From: a bacterium
Lineage (GTDB): Bacteria > Hydrothermota > Tepidihabitantia > B3-TA06
DNA: 33,841 nucleotides
NCBI GenBank assembly: GCA_012517375.1
Contig: JAAYVC010000018.1
Location: forward strand, 1 to 33,841
Direction of reading: 5' to 3'
Notes under the pieces: generated by a model
Databases searched by the model: none
Told to the model about the DNA's origin: nothing
What the model saw: the letters and a program-made list of their open reading frames with translations, nothing else
Translations under genes and position numbers: made by a program
Shown here: positions 1 to 9,085 of the stretch, in pieces
How the letters are laid out: each line of letters opens with the position of its first letter
Numbering within the stretch: the first letter of the stretch is position 1

Positions 1-1
1 G

Positions 2-208
2 ACTGAAGGACACGCGGATTTAGGCATCTTCGATGCAAGCGGCGCAAGGGTGCGCACGCTCCTATCAAAGCGGGTTCTTCCGGCCTATTTCACTCTTACC
101 TGGGACGGAAGGGACGAAAAGGGCATATCCCTGCCCGAAGGAGTTTACTTCGCCCGGCTTGAGGATGCTGCGGGCGCCCGGACTGCAAAGATTGTTTTGG
201 TTCGATGA
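2..208 (+). CDS. C-terminal tail of an exported protein with FlgD-like/type IX sorting domain (5' truncated)
   Basis: The frame is open from base 2 and stops with TGA at 206-208, so only the last 68 codons of a gene that starts outside the window are present. The translation contains GIFDASGARVRTL, then TWDGRDEKGISLPEGVYFARLE and ends AKIVLVR. This is the typical beta-sandwich ending (FlgD Ig-like fold, type A sorting domain) of proteins exported by type IX-like systems: a strand with an N-terminal turn, a W-DG-D-G loop, a PEGVYF strand and a basic last strand. What the missing part does is unknown. The next gene starts 27 bases later in the same direction and is also an exported protein, so the two are probably co-transcribed. 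Confidence 0.75.
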   Translation, partial: TEGHADLGIFDASGARVRTLLSKRVLPAYFTLTWDGRDEKGISLPEGVYFARLEDAAGARTAKIVLVR

Positions 209-235
209 AAGTTTATAATATATTTTGGAGGATTA

Positions 236-3200
236 GTGCGTAGAGCGTTTGTTTTGTTTACCCTCTTGCTCCCGTTGGTAGTATTCGGTCAGCAAGGAAG
301 CTGGACGGAGACATCGAGAAACGATTTCTCTGACGGCTGGTACGAGCGCGATATATACTGCTCGTACAGAGCGGTATCGTATGAGCCGGACTCAGGAGCC
401 TTGGAGTTCGTTCCCCGTTTCGACTTCACCAACGACGGCTGGATAGACGTTGTCGTTTCGAACAAGCCTACTTCGGCAGGCTGGGATCAGGCTAAAAGAG
501 ACTGGATTCTTGTATACACTGGAGGAGCCGACGGCTTCAACACGCAGCGTTTTTTGCAGTACCCGACCTACAACGGAGCGGAGGTTGACGGAGCCGATCT
601 TGACCTTGACGGCTACAACGACCTGGTCGTCTGTCATTATTATTCTCCTTCAGCCCCGAAGGTCGGAGCGCTGTGTATATACTGGGGCACCGCCGCAGGT
701 CCATCTCCCACTGATACGACCATGCTTCCCCAGAAGCAGCAGACTGAAACCGTATACATTGCGGATGTCAACAAGGACGGATGGCTCGACATCATCGGAG
801 GCGACTACGGCACCCAGCTAGACACGACTTTCAACGACTTTCAGGACTCAATAGCTATCTTCTGGGGAGGACCAAACAGGGCGTACTCGTCCTCAAATGC
901 AACCTTTCTGCCCGCATGGGTAGCTCGCCATAACTTCCAGGTTGCCGATATGAACAAGGACGGCTATTACGATATTGTCGTAGTCAACTATTACCCGACA
1001 TACGGCACGAAAAATTACATCTACTGGGGTTCAGGGACCGGTTTCAGCCCCAGCAACAGGGAAGAGCTGCCTATTCTGCCTTATTTCCCGCACGGCGCGA
1101 ACGTTGCCGACTTCAACAAGGACGGATGGCTCGATTTAGTATTTACGGGAACAGGTTCATCCAATCAGGCTTACGTTTACTATGCAGACCCTGCGAGACC
1201 GAAAAAATACGAAGATCCTTTGATTCTCAATGCGGGTTCTGTGTTCGGAGGCTCAGCTTCGTACGACTACAACGACGACGGCTGGCTCGACTTGGTCTTC
1301 TTCAGGGGTGATGCCCAGGATAGTTCAGGCTTAAGCAAGTTCAAGCCCTGGGTGTATCTGGGAGGACCTGAAGGCTTCTCGGATTCGAGCCGCCTTGAGT
1401 TCGGCGCGCGCAAGTACAACATGTCCGGCGGTTTTCTTACAGATTTGAACAGAGACGGCATAAAGGATCTTCTCGTTCACTCGTGGGTGCTGTTTGATTC
1501 ATCAGGTGTGCTCTGGGGTCCGGATTTTTACACCCATACTCAGCTCTATTGCAACGTTGACCATCACTCGCAGTGCAGGGACATGGGTCACGTTTACACG
1601 AGGGAACAGCGCGAACCCTACATATCGAATGTGTTCGACGCCGGCCAGGCCGTGAACTGGGATGCCTTTATTACTATTGATTCTACTCCCGGGACATCGA
1701 ACATAAACTTCCGAGTCCGCACAGGTCCGACTCCAACACCCGACGCATCATGGACGGACTGGTTTCAGGCGCGCTCCAACGGGTCGATACCCGACTCCGT
1801 AAACGGCAAGCTCGCAATAAACAGGTACTTCCAATACGATGCAGGTCTTCAGTGGAGCTATCTTGCCGATCTGCCCGTGCTCTTCGAAGTAACGACTTAC
1901 TGGGGACCATCCATAACGCTCGAACCCGATTACGACTCGACTACCTATCCCGCAGTCGAGATAACCTACCCAATGACGGTAACGAACGACGGTACGGTAT
2001 CTGACGTTATCGACGTCACGACCGAGGGCACACTTCCGGGATGGACTCTTACGCTTTACACTTCAACGGGTGATGGGATGGAAGACTCGAACTCGGATGG
2101 GATACCGGACGTGGACTCCGTTTCAGGCAGCGGCGGCCAGAGTGTTTTCAGGGTCGGACTTACGCCGCCTTCCGACGCAATGGTTGGCGATGTCGATACA
2201 ACTATTGTTTGGGTTCATTCAACGAACAATGAAACCGTTAGGGATTCGGCTTTTTTAATAACTCACGTGGAACCTATGCCCGCTTTGCTTCTCCTGCCCA
2301 ATCAGGATTCATCGGCGTACAGAGGCCAGACCGTTCGCTACGCCTTGACGCTCACAAACTCCGGCAACGGACCCGATGTTGTCGACATAACAACAGAAGG
2401 GACGCTTGCGGGATGGAATGTGGACAGACGCTCAGGGATTAGCGCTCCATTGACCGACTCGGATGCAGACGGCGTACCTGACCTGGGCTCTGTACCAGGG
2501 GGAGGTGGAATAGCTGGACTCTTAGTGGATGTTACCATTCCGTTCACCGCAACAGAGGGTGAACGCGACACAACATGGGTCGTTGCGCATTCGTCGGTCG
2601 ATACGGCGACAACATCCAGGGCAAGACTCGTCACGACCGTTCTTGTTCCGCCTGACACGGTGCCGGTTGTGGCATTAAGGATTGATCCTGATACGCTGGT
2701 GGAGACGGAGCCCGAAACTCCCGTCATGTGCACGCTGCGCGTTCAGAATCTTGGAAATAAGATAGACACTTTCGATATAGAGGTCGGATTCATTACTGCT
2801 AATGTATGGAATTACCGCCTGCTTGAAATATCCCTTGTCCCGCTGGGAGACCTGAATAGCAACTCGGTTCCGGATGTCGGAGCCCTGGTCCCTGGTTCGG
2901 GGAAAGAGTTCCTGTTTGAGGTTACGCCGCCTGCGGGAGTGGGAAACGATTTTACAGGCACTTCGGCTTTGGGCAATACGGCCATCGCAGTGTTGACTGC
3001 GCGCTCCTCGGTCAGGGACACGGTAACGGAGCGCTCGGAAGACACCATTCTTGTTATTCCGCTATTCAACGTGCATAACTTCCCCAATCCGTTTACCGGT
3101 CCTACGACCTTCTATTTCAGCCTGCCTGAGCCGGGGAAGGTGACTTTGAAGATTTACAACCGTGCCGGAGAATACCTGGCTACGGTTGTCGAGAATAAAC

Positions 3201-3370
3201 CTTATGATAACCCAGGCGTCTATTTCGAACCCTGGGACGGGCTGACGTCCGAGGGCAGAAGACCAGCACCAGGCGTCATGCTGTATCATTTCAATTTTGT
3301 TCCAGATAACGAAGCCCACAGGGCTAGAAATGTAGTTAAGAAAGCGCTCTCGAAAGGAGGGAGCCAATGA
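236..3370 (+). CDS. Large secreted FG-GAP/VCBS repeat protein with C-terminal sorting domain
   Basis: This 1044-residue protein starts with GTG at 236, six bases after a GGAGG at 226-230. Residues 1-19 form a signal peptide (RRAF, hydrophobic run, VFGQ). About residues 50-430 hold at least six FG-GAP/VCBS repeats with Ca-binding loops of the DxNxDGxxD kind (DVNKDGWLD, DMNKDGYYD, DFNKDGWLD, DYNDDGWLD, DLNRDGIKD), as in integrin-like propellers. Residues of about 560-960 hold three related beta-sandwich repeats (each with a VVDITTEGTLAGW-type strand and an SDxDGxPD loop) resembling CARDB/NEW3-type domains. The end (NFPNPF, then VTLKIYNRAGEYL and PAPGVMLY) is a type IX/FlgD-like sorting domain. 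It is likely cell-surface or secreted; ligand and role are unknown. Its stop overlaps the next gene's ATG (ATGA). Confidence 0.9.
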   Translation: MRRAFVLFTLLLPLVVFGQQGSWTETSRNDFSDGWYERDIYCSYRAVSYEPDSGALEFVPRFDFTNDGWIDVVVSNKPTSAGWDQAKRDWILVYTGGADGFNTQRFLQYPTYNGAEVDGADLDLDGYNDLVVCHYYSPSAPKVGALCIYWGTAAGPSPTDTTMLPQKQQTETVYIADVNKDGWLDIIGGDYGTQLDTTFNDFQDSIAIFWGGPNRAYSSSNATFLPAWVARHNFQVADMNKDGYYDIVVVNYYPTYGTKNYIYWGSGTGFSPSNREELPILPYFPHGANVADFNKDGWLDLVFTGTGSSNQAYVYYADPARPKKYEDPLILNAGSVFGGSASYDYNDDGWLDLVFFRGDAQDSSGLSKFKPWVYLGGPEGFSDSSRLEFGARKYNMSGGFLTDLNRDGIKDLLVHSWVLFDSSGVLWGPDFYTHTQLYCNVDHHSQCRDMGHVYTREQREPYISNVFDAGQAVNWDAFITIDSTPGTSNINFRVRTGPTPTPDASWTDWFQARSNGSIPDSVNGKLAINRYFQYDAGLQWSYLADLPVLFEVTTYWGPSITLEPDYDSTTYPAVEITYPMTVTNDGTVSDVIDVTTEGTLPGWTLTLYTSTGDGMEDSNSDGIPDVDSVSGSGGQSVFRVGLTPPSDAMVGDVDTTIVWVHSTNNETVRDSAFLITHVEPMPALLLLPNQDSSAYRGQTVRYALTLTNSGNGPDVVDITTEGTLAGWNVDRRSGISAPLTDSDADGVPDLGSVPGGGGIAGLLVDVTIPFTATEGERDTTWVVAHSSVDTATTSRARLVTTVLVPPDTVPVVALRIDPDTLVETEPETPVMCTLRVQNLGNKIDTFDIEVGFITANVWNYRLLEISLVPLGDLNSNSVPDVGALVPGSGKEFLFEVTPPAGVGNDFTGTSALGNTAIAVLTARSSVRDTVTERSEDTILVIPLFNVHNFPNPFTGPTTFYFSLPEPGKVTLKIYNRAGEYLATVVENKPYDNPGVYFEPWDGLTSEGRRPAPGVMLYHFNFVPDNEAHRARNVVKKALSKGGSQ

Positions 3371-5205
3371 AAAGAATACTCGTTATTCTTGCGATCGCTT
3401 CCGCAGCCTTCGCTCAATTCGGTGGCAACACAGGAACCACCGCTCATCCGCTTTTGAAGATTGGTTTCGGTCCGCGCGCCGCAGCAATGGGCAATGCCTA
3501 CATGGGCATCGCGACCGACATCACCGCCCTCTGGTGGAATCCTGCAGGTCTTAATCAGCTAAACACTTACGAAGCCATGCTCTCCCACCACGAGTGGCTC
3601 AAGGGAATCCGCGACGAGTATGCGGCAATCATCTGGCCGCAGTCGCCTAAAAACACCATAGGGTTTGCCCTTAACTTCTCGAGCGCTTCAGGCATCGAGC
3701 ACTGGGATGAGAACAACCTTCCTGTTTCTGGCGATTCTCTGATAGCGGCCTACGAGGCTTTATTCATGGCCTCCTACACGAGGCAGATTGGAAGCAACAT
3801 CGGCCTTAGCGCAAGCCTGAAGGGACTTTACGAGAACCTTTACGACGCATCAGGTTTCGGCGGAGCCGTAGATCTCTCCTTCCATTGGAAGCCTTCACCC
3901 ATATTCGGTTTGGGCGTCAGCCTTCAGAATCTTGGACCAGGCATGTTCTACGGCGGAGAAAGCTATATGCTTCCGATGCAGGCGCAGGTAGGAGCGGCTC
4001 TTACGTTTGACGATCTGCTTTACGGAGCCAACTTTCTGGCGGATGTCAGGGTCCCCATGGACAACAATATCAGCGTTCATGTTGGAGCGGAGGTCTGGCC
4101 GCTTGAGATTCTTGCCGCCCGCATAGGTTTTCAGTCCGGTCCCCAGACCATAGGCGAGTTGAATATACTTGCAGGTCTTACCGCAGGTGTAGGGCTTGTA
4201 TTAAGCAACTACAGAATCGATTACGCGCTAGCTCCATACGGCCAGCTCGGCCTCACTCACAGACTCGCATTCATAGCCGCCTTCGGCGAACGTCCAAGGT
4301 ACGGCGACGTTATCGTACGCGTAATAGACGCCGAGACGAAAGCGCCCATAGTAGCCCACTTGAATATCGAAGGCCTTGTTAAACTGGATAAGGATACGGA
4401 CGAAAAAGGCGTCTGGGAACGCAAGGGACTTAACCCCGGAAAGATAACGGCTAAGGCGAGCAAGGACGACTACTATCCCTCCACAGGAGAGACACAGGTT
4501 AAGGCAGGTCAGAAGGCGGAACTTGTTGTTGCCTTATCCAAGATTCCGCCCGGAGGCATAGCAGGAAAAGTGTTCGATGTAAAGACCAACGATCCGCTCA
4601 CCGGAACCATAACCTATAAGGGTCCGAACGACATCAAGGGCGAAGTCAAAACCGATGATCAGGGAAACTATACCTTGCCTGCGCTTTACCGCGGAGACTA
4701 TGAGCTTCATGTTCAGCCTGATCATTCGAAATACTTCCCTCAGGATGCATCGGTAACCGTGGAACCGGACAAAAAAGCGCAGAAGGACTTTGCCCTGCTT
4801 CGTGAAAAGGAACTCATCGTCTTCCACAACATTAACTTTGAGACTGGTGAAGCGCGTGTACTACCCGATTTCTATACCGTGCTCGATCAGATAGGCCAGA
4901 TACTAGCCGACAACCCTACTATTCAGGTTGAGTTGGGCGGTCATACCGATTCGAGACCCATAAAGACCCCTGATTTCAAAGATAACCTGGCTCTATCCCA
5001 GGGACGTGTTGACGCAGTGAGACAATATCTGATCGATAAGTTCAACATAGAACCCGCAAGACTCGTGGCAAAAGGATACGGCGATTCGCAGCCTGTTGCG
5101 TCGAATGAAACCGAAGAAGGCATGGCAAAGAACCGCCGTGTTGAGTTCAAGGTTCTGACAGGAATCGAGTACTACCACGAGATCAAAAACATCGAGGAGC
5201 GATAG
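3367..5205 (+). CDS. PorV/UPF0164-like outer-membrane barrel fused to peptidase-regulatory-like repeats and an OmpA domain
   Basis: A strong AGGAGGG lies just before the ATG at 3367, and the start overlaps the previous stop by four bases. The protein has 612 residues. Residues 1-16 are a signal peptide. Residues of about 18-310 match the PorV/PorQ (UPF0164) family, with FGPRAAAMGNAYMGIATD and WWNPAGL, normally an outer-membrane barrel that serves type IX secretion. Residues 315-395 and 395-470 are two carboxypeptidase-regulatory-like beta-sandwiches (VRVIDAETKAPI; GKVFDVKTNDPLTG). Residues of about 475-600 are an OmpA C-terminal domain with GHTDS, NLALSQGRVDAVRQYL and a late NRRVEF, the residues that bind diaminopimelate in peptidoglycan. 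The fusion would tie an outer-membrane barrel to the cell wall. The neighbour with a sorting signal may be its client; that link is inference. Confidence 0.88.
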   Translation: MKRILVILAIASAAFAQFGGNTGTTAHPLLKIGFGPRAAAMGNAYMGIATDITALWWNPAGLNQLNTYEAMLSHHEWLKGIRDEYAAIIWPQSPKNTIGFALNFSSASGIEHWDENNLPVSGDSLIAAYEALFMASYTRQIGSNIGLSASLKGLYENLYDASGFGGAVDLSFHWKPSPIFGLGVSLQNLGPGMFYGGESYMLPMQAQVGAALTFDDLLYGANFLADVRVPMDNNISVHVGAEVWPLEILAARIGFQSGPQTIGELNILAGLTAGVGLVLSNYRIDYALAPYGQLGLTHRLAFIAAFGERPRYGDVIVRVIDAETKAPIVAHLNIEGLVKLDKDTDEKGVWERKGLNPGKITAKASKDDYYPSTGETQVKAGQKAELVVALSKIPPGGIAGKVFDVKTNDPLTGTITYKGPNDIKGEVKTDDQGNYTLPALYRGDYELHVQPDHSKYFPQDASVTVEPDKKAQKDFALLREKELIVFHNINFETGEARVLPDFYTVLDQIGQILADNPTIQVELGGHTDSRPIKTPDFKDNLALSQGRVDAVRQYLIDKFNIEPARLVAKGYGDSQPVASNETEEGMAKNRRVEFKVLTGIEYYHEIKNIEER

Positions 5206-5265
5206 AGACATCCTGGATATCAGATAATTCCAAGCGCCGGATGCTTGCTATCCTATCAGGATTTT

Positions 5266-5300
5266 ATCCCCCGTGGTTTAGAACGCGGGGGATATTTTTT
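5266..5300 (+). terminator. Rho-independent terminator after the PorV-OmpA gene
   Basis: ATCCCCCG pairs with CGGGGGAT across a 12-base loop (stem arms 5266-5273 and 5286-5293) and is followed by ATTTTTT. It closes the exported-protein operon. A second GC-rich block and T run follow directly (CCCCGCGGGCTTTTTTT), which may act as a back-up. Confidence 0.8.
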
Positions 5301-5350
5301 CTCCCCGCGGGCTTTTTTTCGCACACTGTAGCCCTAAGGCTCTTGCCGTA

Positions 5351-5378
5351 TTGACAATATGTTTCTTGTATATATCCT
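5351..5378 (+). promoter_or_regulatory. Promoter of the VOC gene
   Basis: TTGACA (5351-5356), 16 bases, TATCCT (5373-5378). It lies about 58 bases before the TTG start of the VOC gene and has the same 16-base spacer as the other promoters of the window. Confidence 0.6.
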
Positions 5379-5436
5379 TGCTAAAACAGTCTGAAGGGAT
5401 TGTTCGATTACAGCAAACGGGATTAAAGGAGAGACA

Positions 5437-6495
5437 TTGATAAACGCAATTCAACATATAGGATTCGGGGTGAATGACAGGGACCGTTCATGGTCTTTCT
5501 ATCGAAAGCTCGGGTTCGACGTTCCCATGAGTCTTAATCAAAGCAGGGCGTCCCGAATGGAACCCCTGGTGGGAGGAGACTATGAGCGCAAGGTAGTGAT
5601 TGCCGCCAACCTTCTGGGCGGCGCAACCTTAGAGATTTTTCAGTACCTTTCTACAGAGCCAAAGCCCTACCCAGTTGACTGGAACTGGGGAAACCCCGGA
5701 ATGTCCGCCACGGCATTAAAAGTCCGTGACTTGAACAAAGCCCTTGATTTGTTCGGCGATATGCCGGAGTCGATTGTTTCACGACCGACGGATTGGCCGG
5801 CAAACCCTTCATGGAAAGCCGCACTCGTCAAGGATCCCGATAACCTTCTTATCTATTTAGTTGAGATACCGGGAATGCCTTATTCGCTTAAGCTCAACGG
5901 CAACTTCATCGGCGGTATTGTTTTTTCCACGGTGGCGGTAAGCGATATGGAGCGCTCTCTCGAGTTCTACCGCAACGTCCTCGATTATAAGGACATCGTA
6001 TACGACTGGCAGGGCTACGACCCCATGCTATCCTCCATCCCTGGAGGAAACCGCAGGATGCGCAGGGTCATGCTTAAGGATTCCAGGCCTTCGACATCAT
6101 TCTACAGCTTCTACCTCGACAGAGGTATGATTGAACTTGTGGAAGTCGAGGGCGACAAGGGCAAGCATATCTACAACGCAAGACGCTGGGGCGATGTGGG
6201 ACAGATGGAGATATGCTTCGACGTACACGATATAAAAGCCACGTTCGATGAGTTGAAAAAGCGCGGCGCCGAACCCCTGCTCGAGCCTAACACAGAGGAT
6301 TTCGATATGGGTCACGGATCGACCGCTTTCTTTGCCTACTTCAAGGATCCTGACGGCACCATGATTGAACTCGCTGAGGCGACAAAACTCAAAATAACGA
6401 ACTCTATAGGAATAGATTTGAAAAAGCGCAAGCCGGGGAAAGCCTTGCCCAAATGGCTTATGAAGATGTCGCGCCATAAGAGATACAAGGATTGA
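5437..6495 (+). CDS. Two-domain VOC (glyoxalase/dioxygenase superfamily) protein
   Basis: The start is TTG at 5437, preceded by AAAGGAGAG, and the protein has 352 residues. Two vicinal-oxygen-chelate modules can be seen. The first begins IQHIGFGVNDRDRSWSFYRKLGF (residues 4-26). The second begins VAVSDMERSLEFYRNVLDY (about 168-186) and ends in FKDPDGTMIELAEA (about 308-321), the usual last strand with the metal-binding Glu. H6, the E in the first-module LEIFQY strand, and E319 are plausible metal ligands. VOC proteins include glyoxalases, extradiol dioxygenases and methylmalonyl-CoA epimerases; the substrate cannot be told here. The gene stands alone between its own promoter and a terminator and faces the sulfonolipid-type operon, so a shared pathway is not shown. 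Confidence 0.8.
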   Translation: MINAIQHIGFGVNDRDRSWSFYRKLGFDVPMSLNQSRASRMEPLVGGDYERKVVIAANLLGGATLEIFQYLSTEPKPYPVDWNWGNPGMSATALKVRDLNKALDLFGDMPESIVSRPTDWPANPSWKAALVKDPDNLLIYLVEIPGMPYSLKLNGNFIGGIVFSTVAVSDMERSLEFYRNVLDYKDIVYDWQGYDPMLSSIPGGNRRMRRVMLKDSRPSTSFYSFYLDRGMIELVEVEGDKGKHIYNARRWGDVGQMEICFDVHDIKATFDELKKRGAEPLLEPNTEDFDMGHGSTAFFAYFKDPDGTMIELAEATKLKITNSIGIDLKKRKPGKALPKWLMKMSRHKRYKD

Positions 6496-6512
6496 ATCCT
6501 TATTAAGAACAG

Positions 6513-6540
6513 ACTGAAGCCGCCTTCAGGCGGCTTCAGT
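6513..6540. terminator. Bidirectional terminator between the VOC gene and the alpha-oxoamine synthase operon
   Basis: A perfect 12-base stem (ACTGAAGCCGCC / GGCGGCTTCAGT) with a TTCA loop is followed by TTTTATTT on the + strand. It lies between two convergent genes and so can stop both. Confidence 0.85.
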
Positions 6541-6569
6541 TTTATTTCGACTTATAAGGAAAACGAACT

Positions 6570-7778
6570 CTATAGTTCCAGCTTCATCTCATCACGTACC
6601 TCGCGAAAAGCCTTTATTGTCAGTGCTATGTCCTCGTCGGTATGTGCGGCTGTCGGAATCATCCTGCAAAGAACTACACCCTTGGGTACGACAGGGTACA
6701 TTACACCTGAGATGAAAACGCCCTTTTCGTCGCGCATCTTGTGTATGAAGCGCATACCGGTCTCCACATCGTTTGCGGGTACGTATACAGGCGTTACGGG
6801 AGACTGCGTGTTGCCGAGGTTGTAGCCAAGCTCCTTGAGACCGGACTGAAGCTTGCGTGTATTTTCCCAGAGCTTGTCGAACAAACCTGGTTCGGATTCG
6901 ATTATATCCAATGTTTTGATAAGCACTTCAACAACGACCATGGGAAGCGACTTCGCGAAAATCTGGGTCCGGGCGTTGTAGCGGATATATTCAATTACCT
7001 CATCGGTTGACGAACTGAACCCGCCTATGGCTGCAAACGACTTTGCGAACGTTCCGAAGTATATGTCGATATCGTCCTGTACGCCGAAGTGAGAGCCCGT
7101 TCCCCTGCCTTGCTTGCCCATTACGCCGAAGCCGTGAGCGTCATCCACGTAGAGCCTTGCCCCGTACTTATTCTTGAGCTTCACAACGCCGGGAAGGTCG
7201 GCAAGATCGCCCGTCATTCCGTACACTCCCTCGGTCATTACAAGGACCCCTCCCTCCCTGTTCCGGGTGGCCCTTTTCAATGCCCGCTCAAGACTCTCCA
7301 TGCTGTTATGCTGAAACGGGATAAACTGACGCGTTGAAAATGCCGCATCCATCATTGAAGCATGTGCGAGCTTGTCTATTACTATTACATCATCCTTACC
7401 TATCATCGATGTAACCGTCCCGAGAACGCCGAGGTAACCGTAGTTGAAAAGAATCGCACTCGGCTTTCCGGAATATCGGGCAAGACGCTCCTCGAGCGCT
7501 ATGTGGCGTTCGGTGTTTCCGGTCATGAATCTTGCACCCATGGGCGCGCCTACCCCCCATTTCGCTGCGGCTTCTTTAGCCGTCTCGATTAGTTCTGGCC
7601 TCTGGACAAGACCAAGGTAGTTGTTTATCGCCCACTGAATAACTGGCTTGCCGCTGAACGTCATTCTCGGTCCGGGCATCCCGTCAAGCACCGGTAGGGC
7701 GAAGTAGCGGTCTCGCTTTAGCCTGAAATACGAAAAATAACCGCCTTCCTCACCGCATTTGGAGAACAAATCTTTCAT
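6570..7778 (-). CDS. Alpha-oxoamine synthase, probable cysteate fatty-acyltransferase (3-ketocapnine synthase)
   Basis: A 402-residue PLP enzyme of the alpha-oxoamine synthase family (8-amino-7-oxononanoate synthase, KBL, serine palmitoyltransferase). The family condenses an amino acid with an acyl-CoA or acyl-ACP and releases CO2. Visible features: NNYLGL near 52-57, GAPMGARFMTGN (78-89), His139 that stacks on PLP, DDAHGFG (212-218) and the Schiff-base lysine K246 in TFAKSFAAIGG. The middle and end (VQDDIDIYFGTFAKS, RTQIFAKSLPM, QSPVTPVYV, IPTAAHT) agree, from memory, with the Bacteroidota subfamily that includes the Flavobacterium cysteate fatty-acyltransferase of capnine synthesis. The gene lies 20 bases after a cysteate synthase, which supplies the expected amino acid. 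That context is the main reason to prefer cysteate over serine or glycine. Specificity is inferred. GAAAGGA lies about 15 bases before the ATG, rather far. Confidence 0.75.
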   Translation of the reverse strand: MKDLFSKCGEEGGYFSYFRLKRDRYFALPVLDGMPGPRMTFSGKPVIQWAINNYLGLVQRPELIETAKEAAAKWGVGAPMGARFMTGNTERHIALEERLARYSGKPSAILFNYGYLGVLGTVTSMIGKDDVIVIDKLAHASMMDAAFSTRQFIPFQHNSMESLERALKRATRNREGGVLVMTEGVYGMTGDLADLPGVVKLKNKYGARLYVDDAHGFGVMGKQGRGTGSHFGVQDDIDIYFGTFAKSFAAIGGFSSSTDEVIEYIRYNARTQIFAKSLPMVVVEVLIKTLDIIESEPGLFDKLWENTRKLQSGLKELGYNLGNTQSPVTPVYVPANDVETGMRFIHKMRDEKGVFISGVMYPVVPKGVVLCRMIPTAAHTDEDIALTIKAFREVRDEMKLEL

Positions 7779-7798
7779 AGTTTTGTTATGGGTTCCTT

Positions 7799-9079
7799 TC
7801 AGAAAAGTCTTTCAATTGTTTCTTGCGTGATCTCATCGAGTCTCAGGGTAATGTGAGGCTCGAGCTTGTGTATTTTATAGTCTTCATAAAGCCTCTTCTT
7901 GCCGCCACCCGTGATGTTGAGAAGCACTACCTCTTTCTTGTCGATGGAGCCGGATTCGAACGCTTGTTTTAAAGCACCTAGAGCTACGGCTGCGGCAGGG
8001 TCCAGGTCTATGCCCTCCAGCTCTTCGAAGCGGCCGCCTGAAGCAGATGCTTCCTCGTTCGTTACGGAATACATAAGACCGTTTGTTGCCGTAAGGGCGT
8101 CGAATACGCCTCCGCGGATTCCGTATGGCGGCTTGCGGTTGGAGAGAACGTGTGCGGATATCTGCGAGACCTTCTCTTTGAGAGCTGATTCTTCAATCTC
8201 GGGAAGTATTCTTGAGCCTTTTTTCCATGATTCCGTCATCGGCGTAAAGGGGTAATTCTGAGCAAGATGAAGCTTCATTTTCGCACTGCCGTATCGACCG
8301 TCGCGTACGAGTCTTTCCGAAGCTTCCCAGGCCGCTATTCCGCCGGTTCCCGAGCCGACTGCCTGGAAATAGTGGTCGGGAATCCTGCCTATTTCGAGAG
8401 CCGCAGCAAGAAGTGCGGTTCCCATTCCATCCCTGCGCGCGACGTTCTTCGCCCCTCCTTCGGGTATATACCCCGGAAGTTTGGATATCATATCTGCAAC
8501 TTGAATCGCGTCGAGATAGTCGGCACCGCCCGTCACAGCAACTAGTCTTACGGAACTCGAAAAAGCCCTGGTGGACCAGATGCAGTCGAGTCCGGCTTCG
8601 TGAACAACGAGTAAGAGAGGGATTTCGTTCACGGAGCACAGCTCGGCGAACGCCCTTGCGGTATTACCTGCCGATGCGACAACCAGGGTCTGAGATGATT
8701 CCTCAAGCCGCGAACAAACAGGCGGGGCTTCAAGCTCCTTGAAAGTGCAGGTCTTCATGTTTGCACCGCGTTCGGGCCAGTAGCCGGAGAAAACTATCCA
8801 GAGATTCTCGAGTCCGACTTCAAGCGCTAACGCTTCGCTCTTGAAAACAACGGGGATGGAATCCGTTTTAATGTAGCGTCTGAGTGGCAGCCAGTCCTTG
8901 AATATGAACATTCCGTTCGAACTTCCTTTTATTGACAGCCGGACATTACGGTAATCAGCCCTGAGCAGGGACGGCGAATGCCCCTCATCGCAGGAAAGAA
9001 GGTGATTGTCCTTCTCGAATACCTTGCCGCACTCGAGGCATTCGAGTCTATACGATGTAGGCTTGAAATCCGCGTTCAT
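7799..9079 (-). CDS. Cysteate synthase (threonine-synthase-like PLP enzyme)
   Basis: The 426-residue protein is a fold-type II PLP enzyme. It agrees with the cysteate synthase family (described in Methanosarcina for coenzyme M synthesis), which makes L-cysteate from O-phosphoserine and sulfite. Seen: an N-terminal Cys motif LECLECG with a further Cys at 30, FKSEALALEVGLENL, GYWPERGANMKTCTFKELEA with the likely Schiff-base lysine K114, a phosphate loop VVASAGNTARAFA (133-145), GGAKNVARRDGMG, and AVGSGTGGIAAWEA. Ordinary threonine synthases lack the WPERGANMKTC and SGTGGIAAWEA signatures. The gene starts 6 bases after the YeiH-type transporter gene and leads into the alpha-oxoamine synthase, so cysteate is probably used for a sulfonolipid base. 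No coenzyme M genes are seen nearby. Confidence 0.85.
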   Translation of the reverse strand: MNADFKPTSYRLECLECGKVFEKDNHLLSCDEGHSPSLLRADYRNVRLSIKGSSNGMFIFKDWLPLRRYIKTDSIPVVFKSEALALEVGLENLWIVFSGYWPERGANMKTCTFKELEAPPVCSRLEESSQTLVVASAGNTARAFAELCSVNEIPLLLVVHEAGLDCIWSTRAFSSSVRLVAVTGGADYLDAIQVADMISKLPGYIPEGGAKNVARRDGMGTALLAAALEIGRIPDHYFQAVGSGTGGIAAWEASERLVRDGRYGSAKMKLHLAQNYPFTPMTESWKKGSRILPEIEESALKEKVSQISAHVLSNRKPPYGIRGGVFDALTATNGLMYSVTNEEASASGGRFEELEGIDLDPAAAVALGALKQAFESGSIDKKEVVLLNITGGGKKRLYEDYKIHKLEPHITLRLDEITQETIERLF

Positions 9080-9085
9080 TTTTTC

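Noticed and set aside
2338-2733. A 131-residue frame on the - strand inside the FG-GAP gene
   Set aside because: It is rich in Ser, Thr and Val in a way that mirrors the beta-repeat gene on the other strand, with no ribosome site.
8193-8742. Frames overlapping the cysteate synthase gene on both strands
   Set aside because: Arg- and Ser-rich compositions typical of out-of-frame reading; the main frame is a recognised enzyme.
6570-9079. Threonine synthase and glycine C-acetyltransferase (threonine metabolism)
   Set aside because: Subfamily signatures and the pairing with a YeiH-type transporter fit cysteate use better, and no threonine dehydrogenase or homoserine kinase is near.
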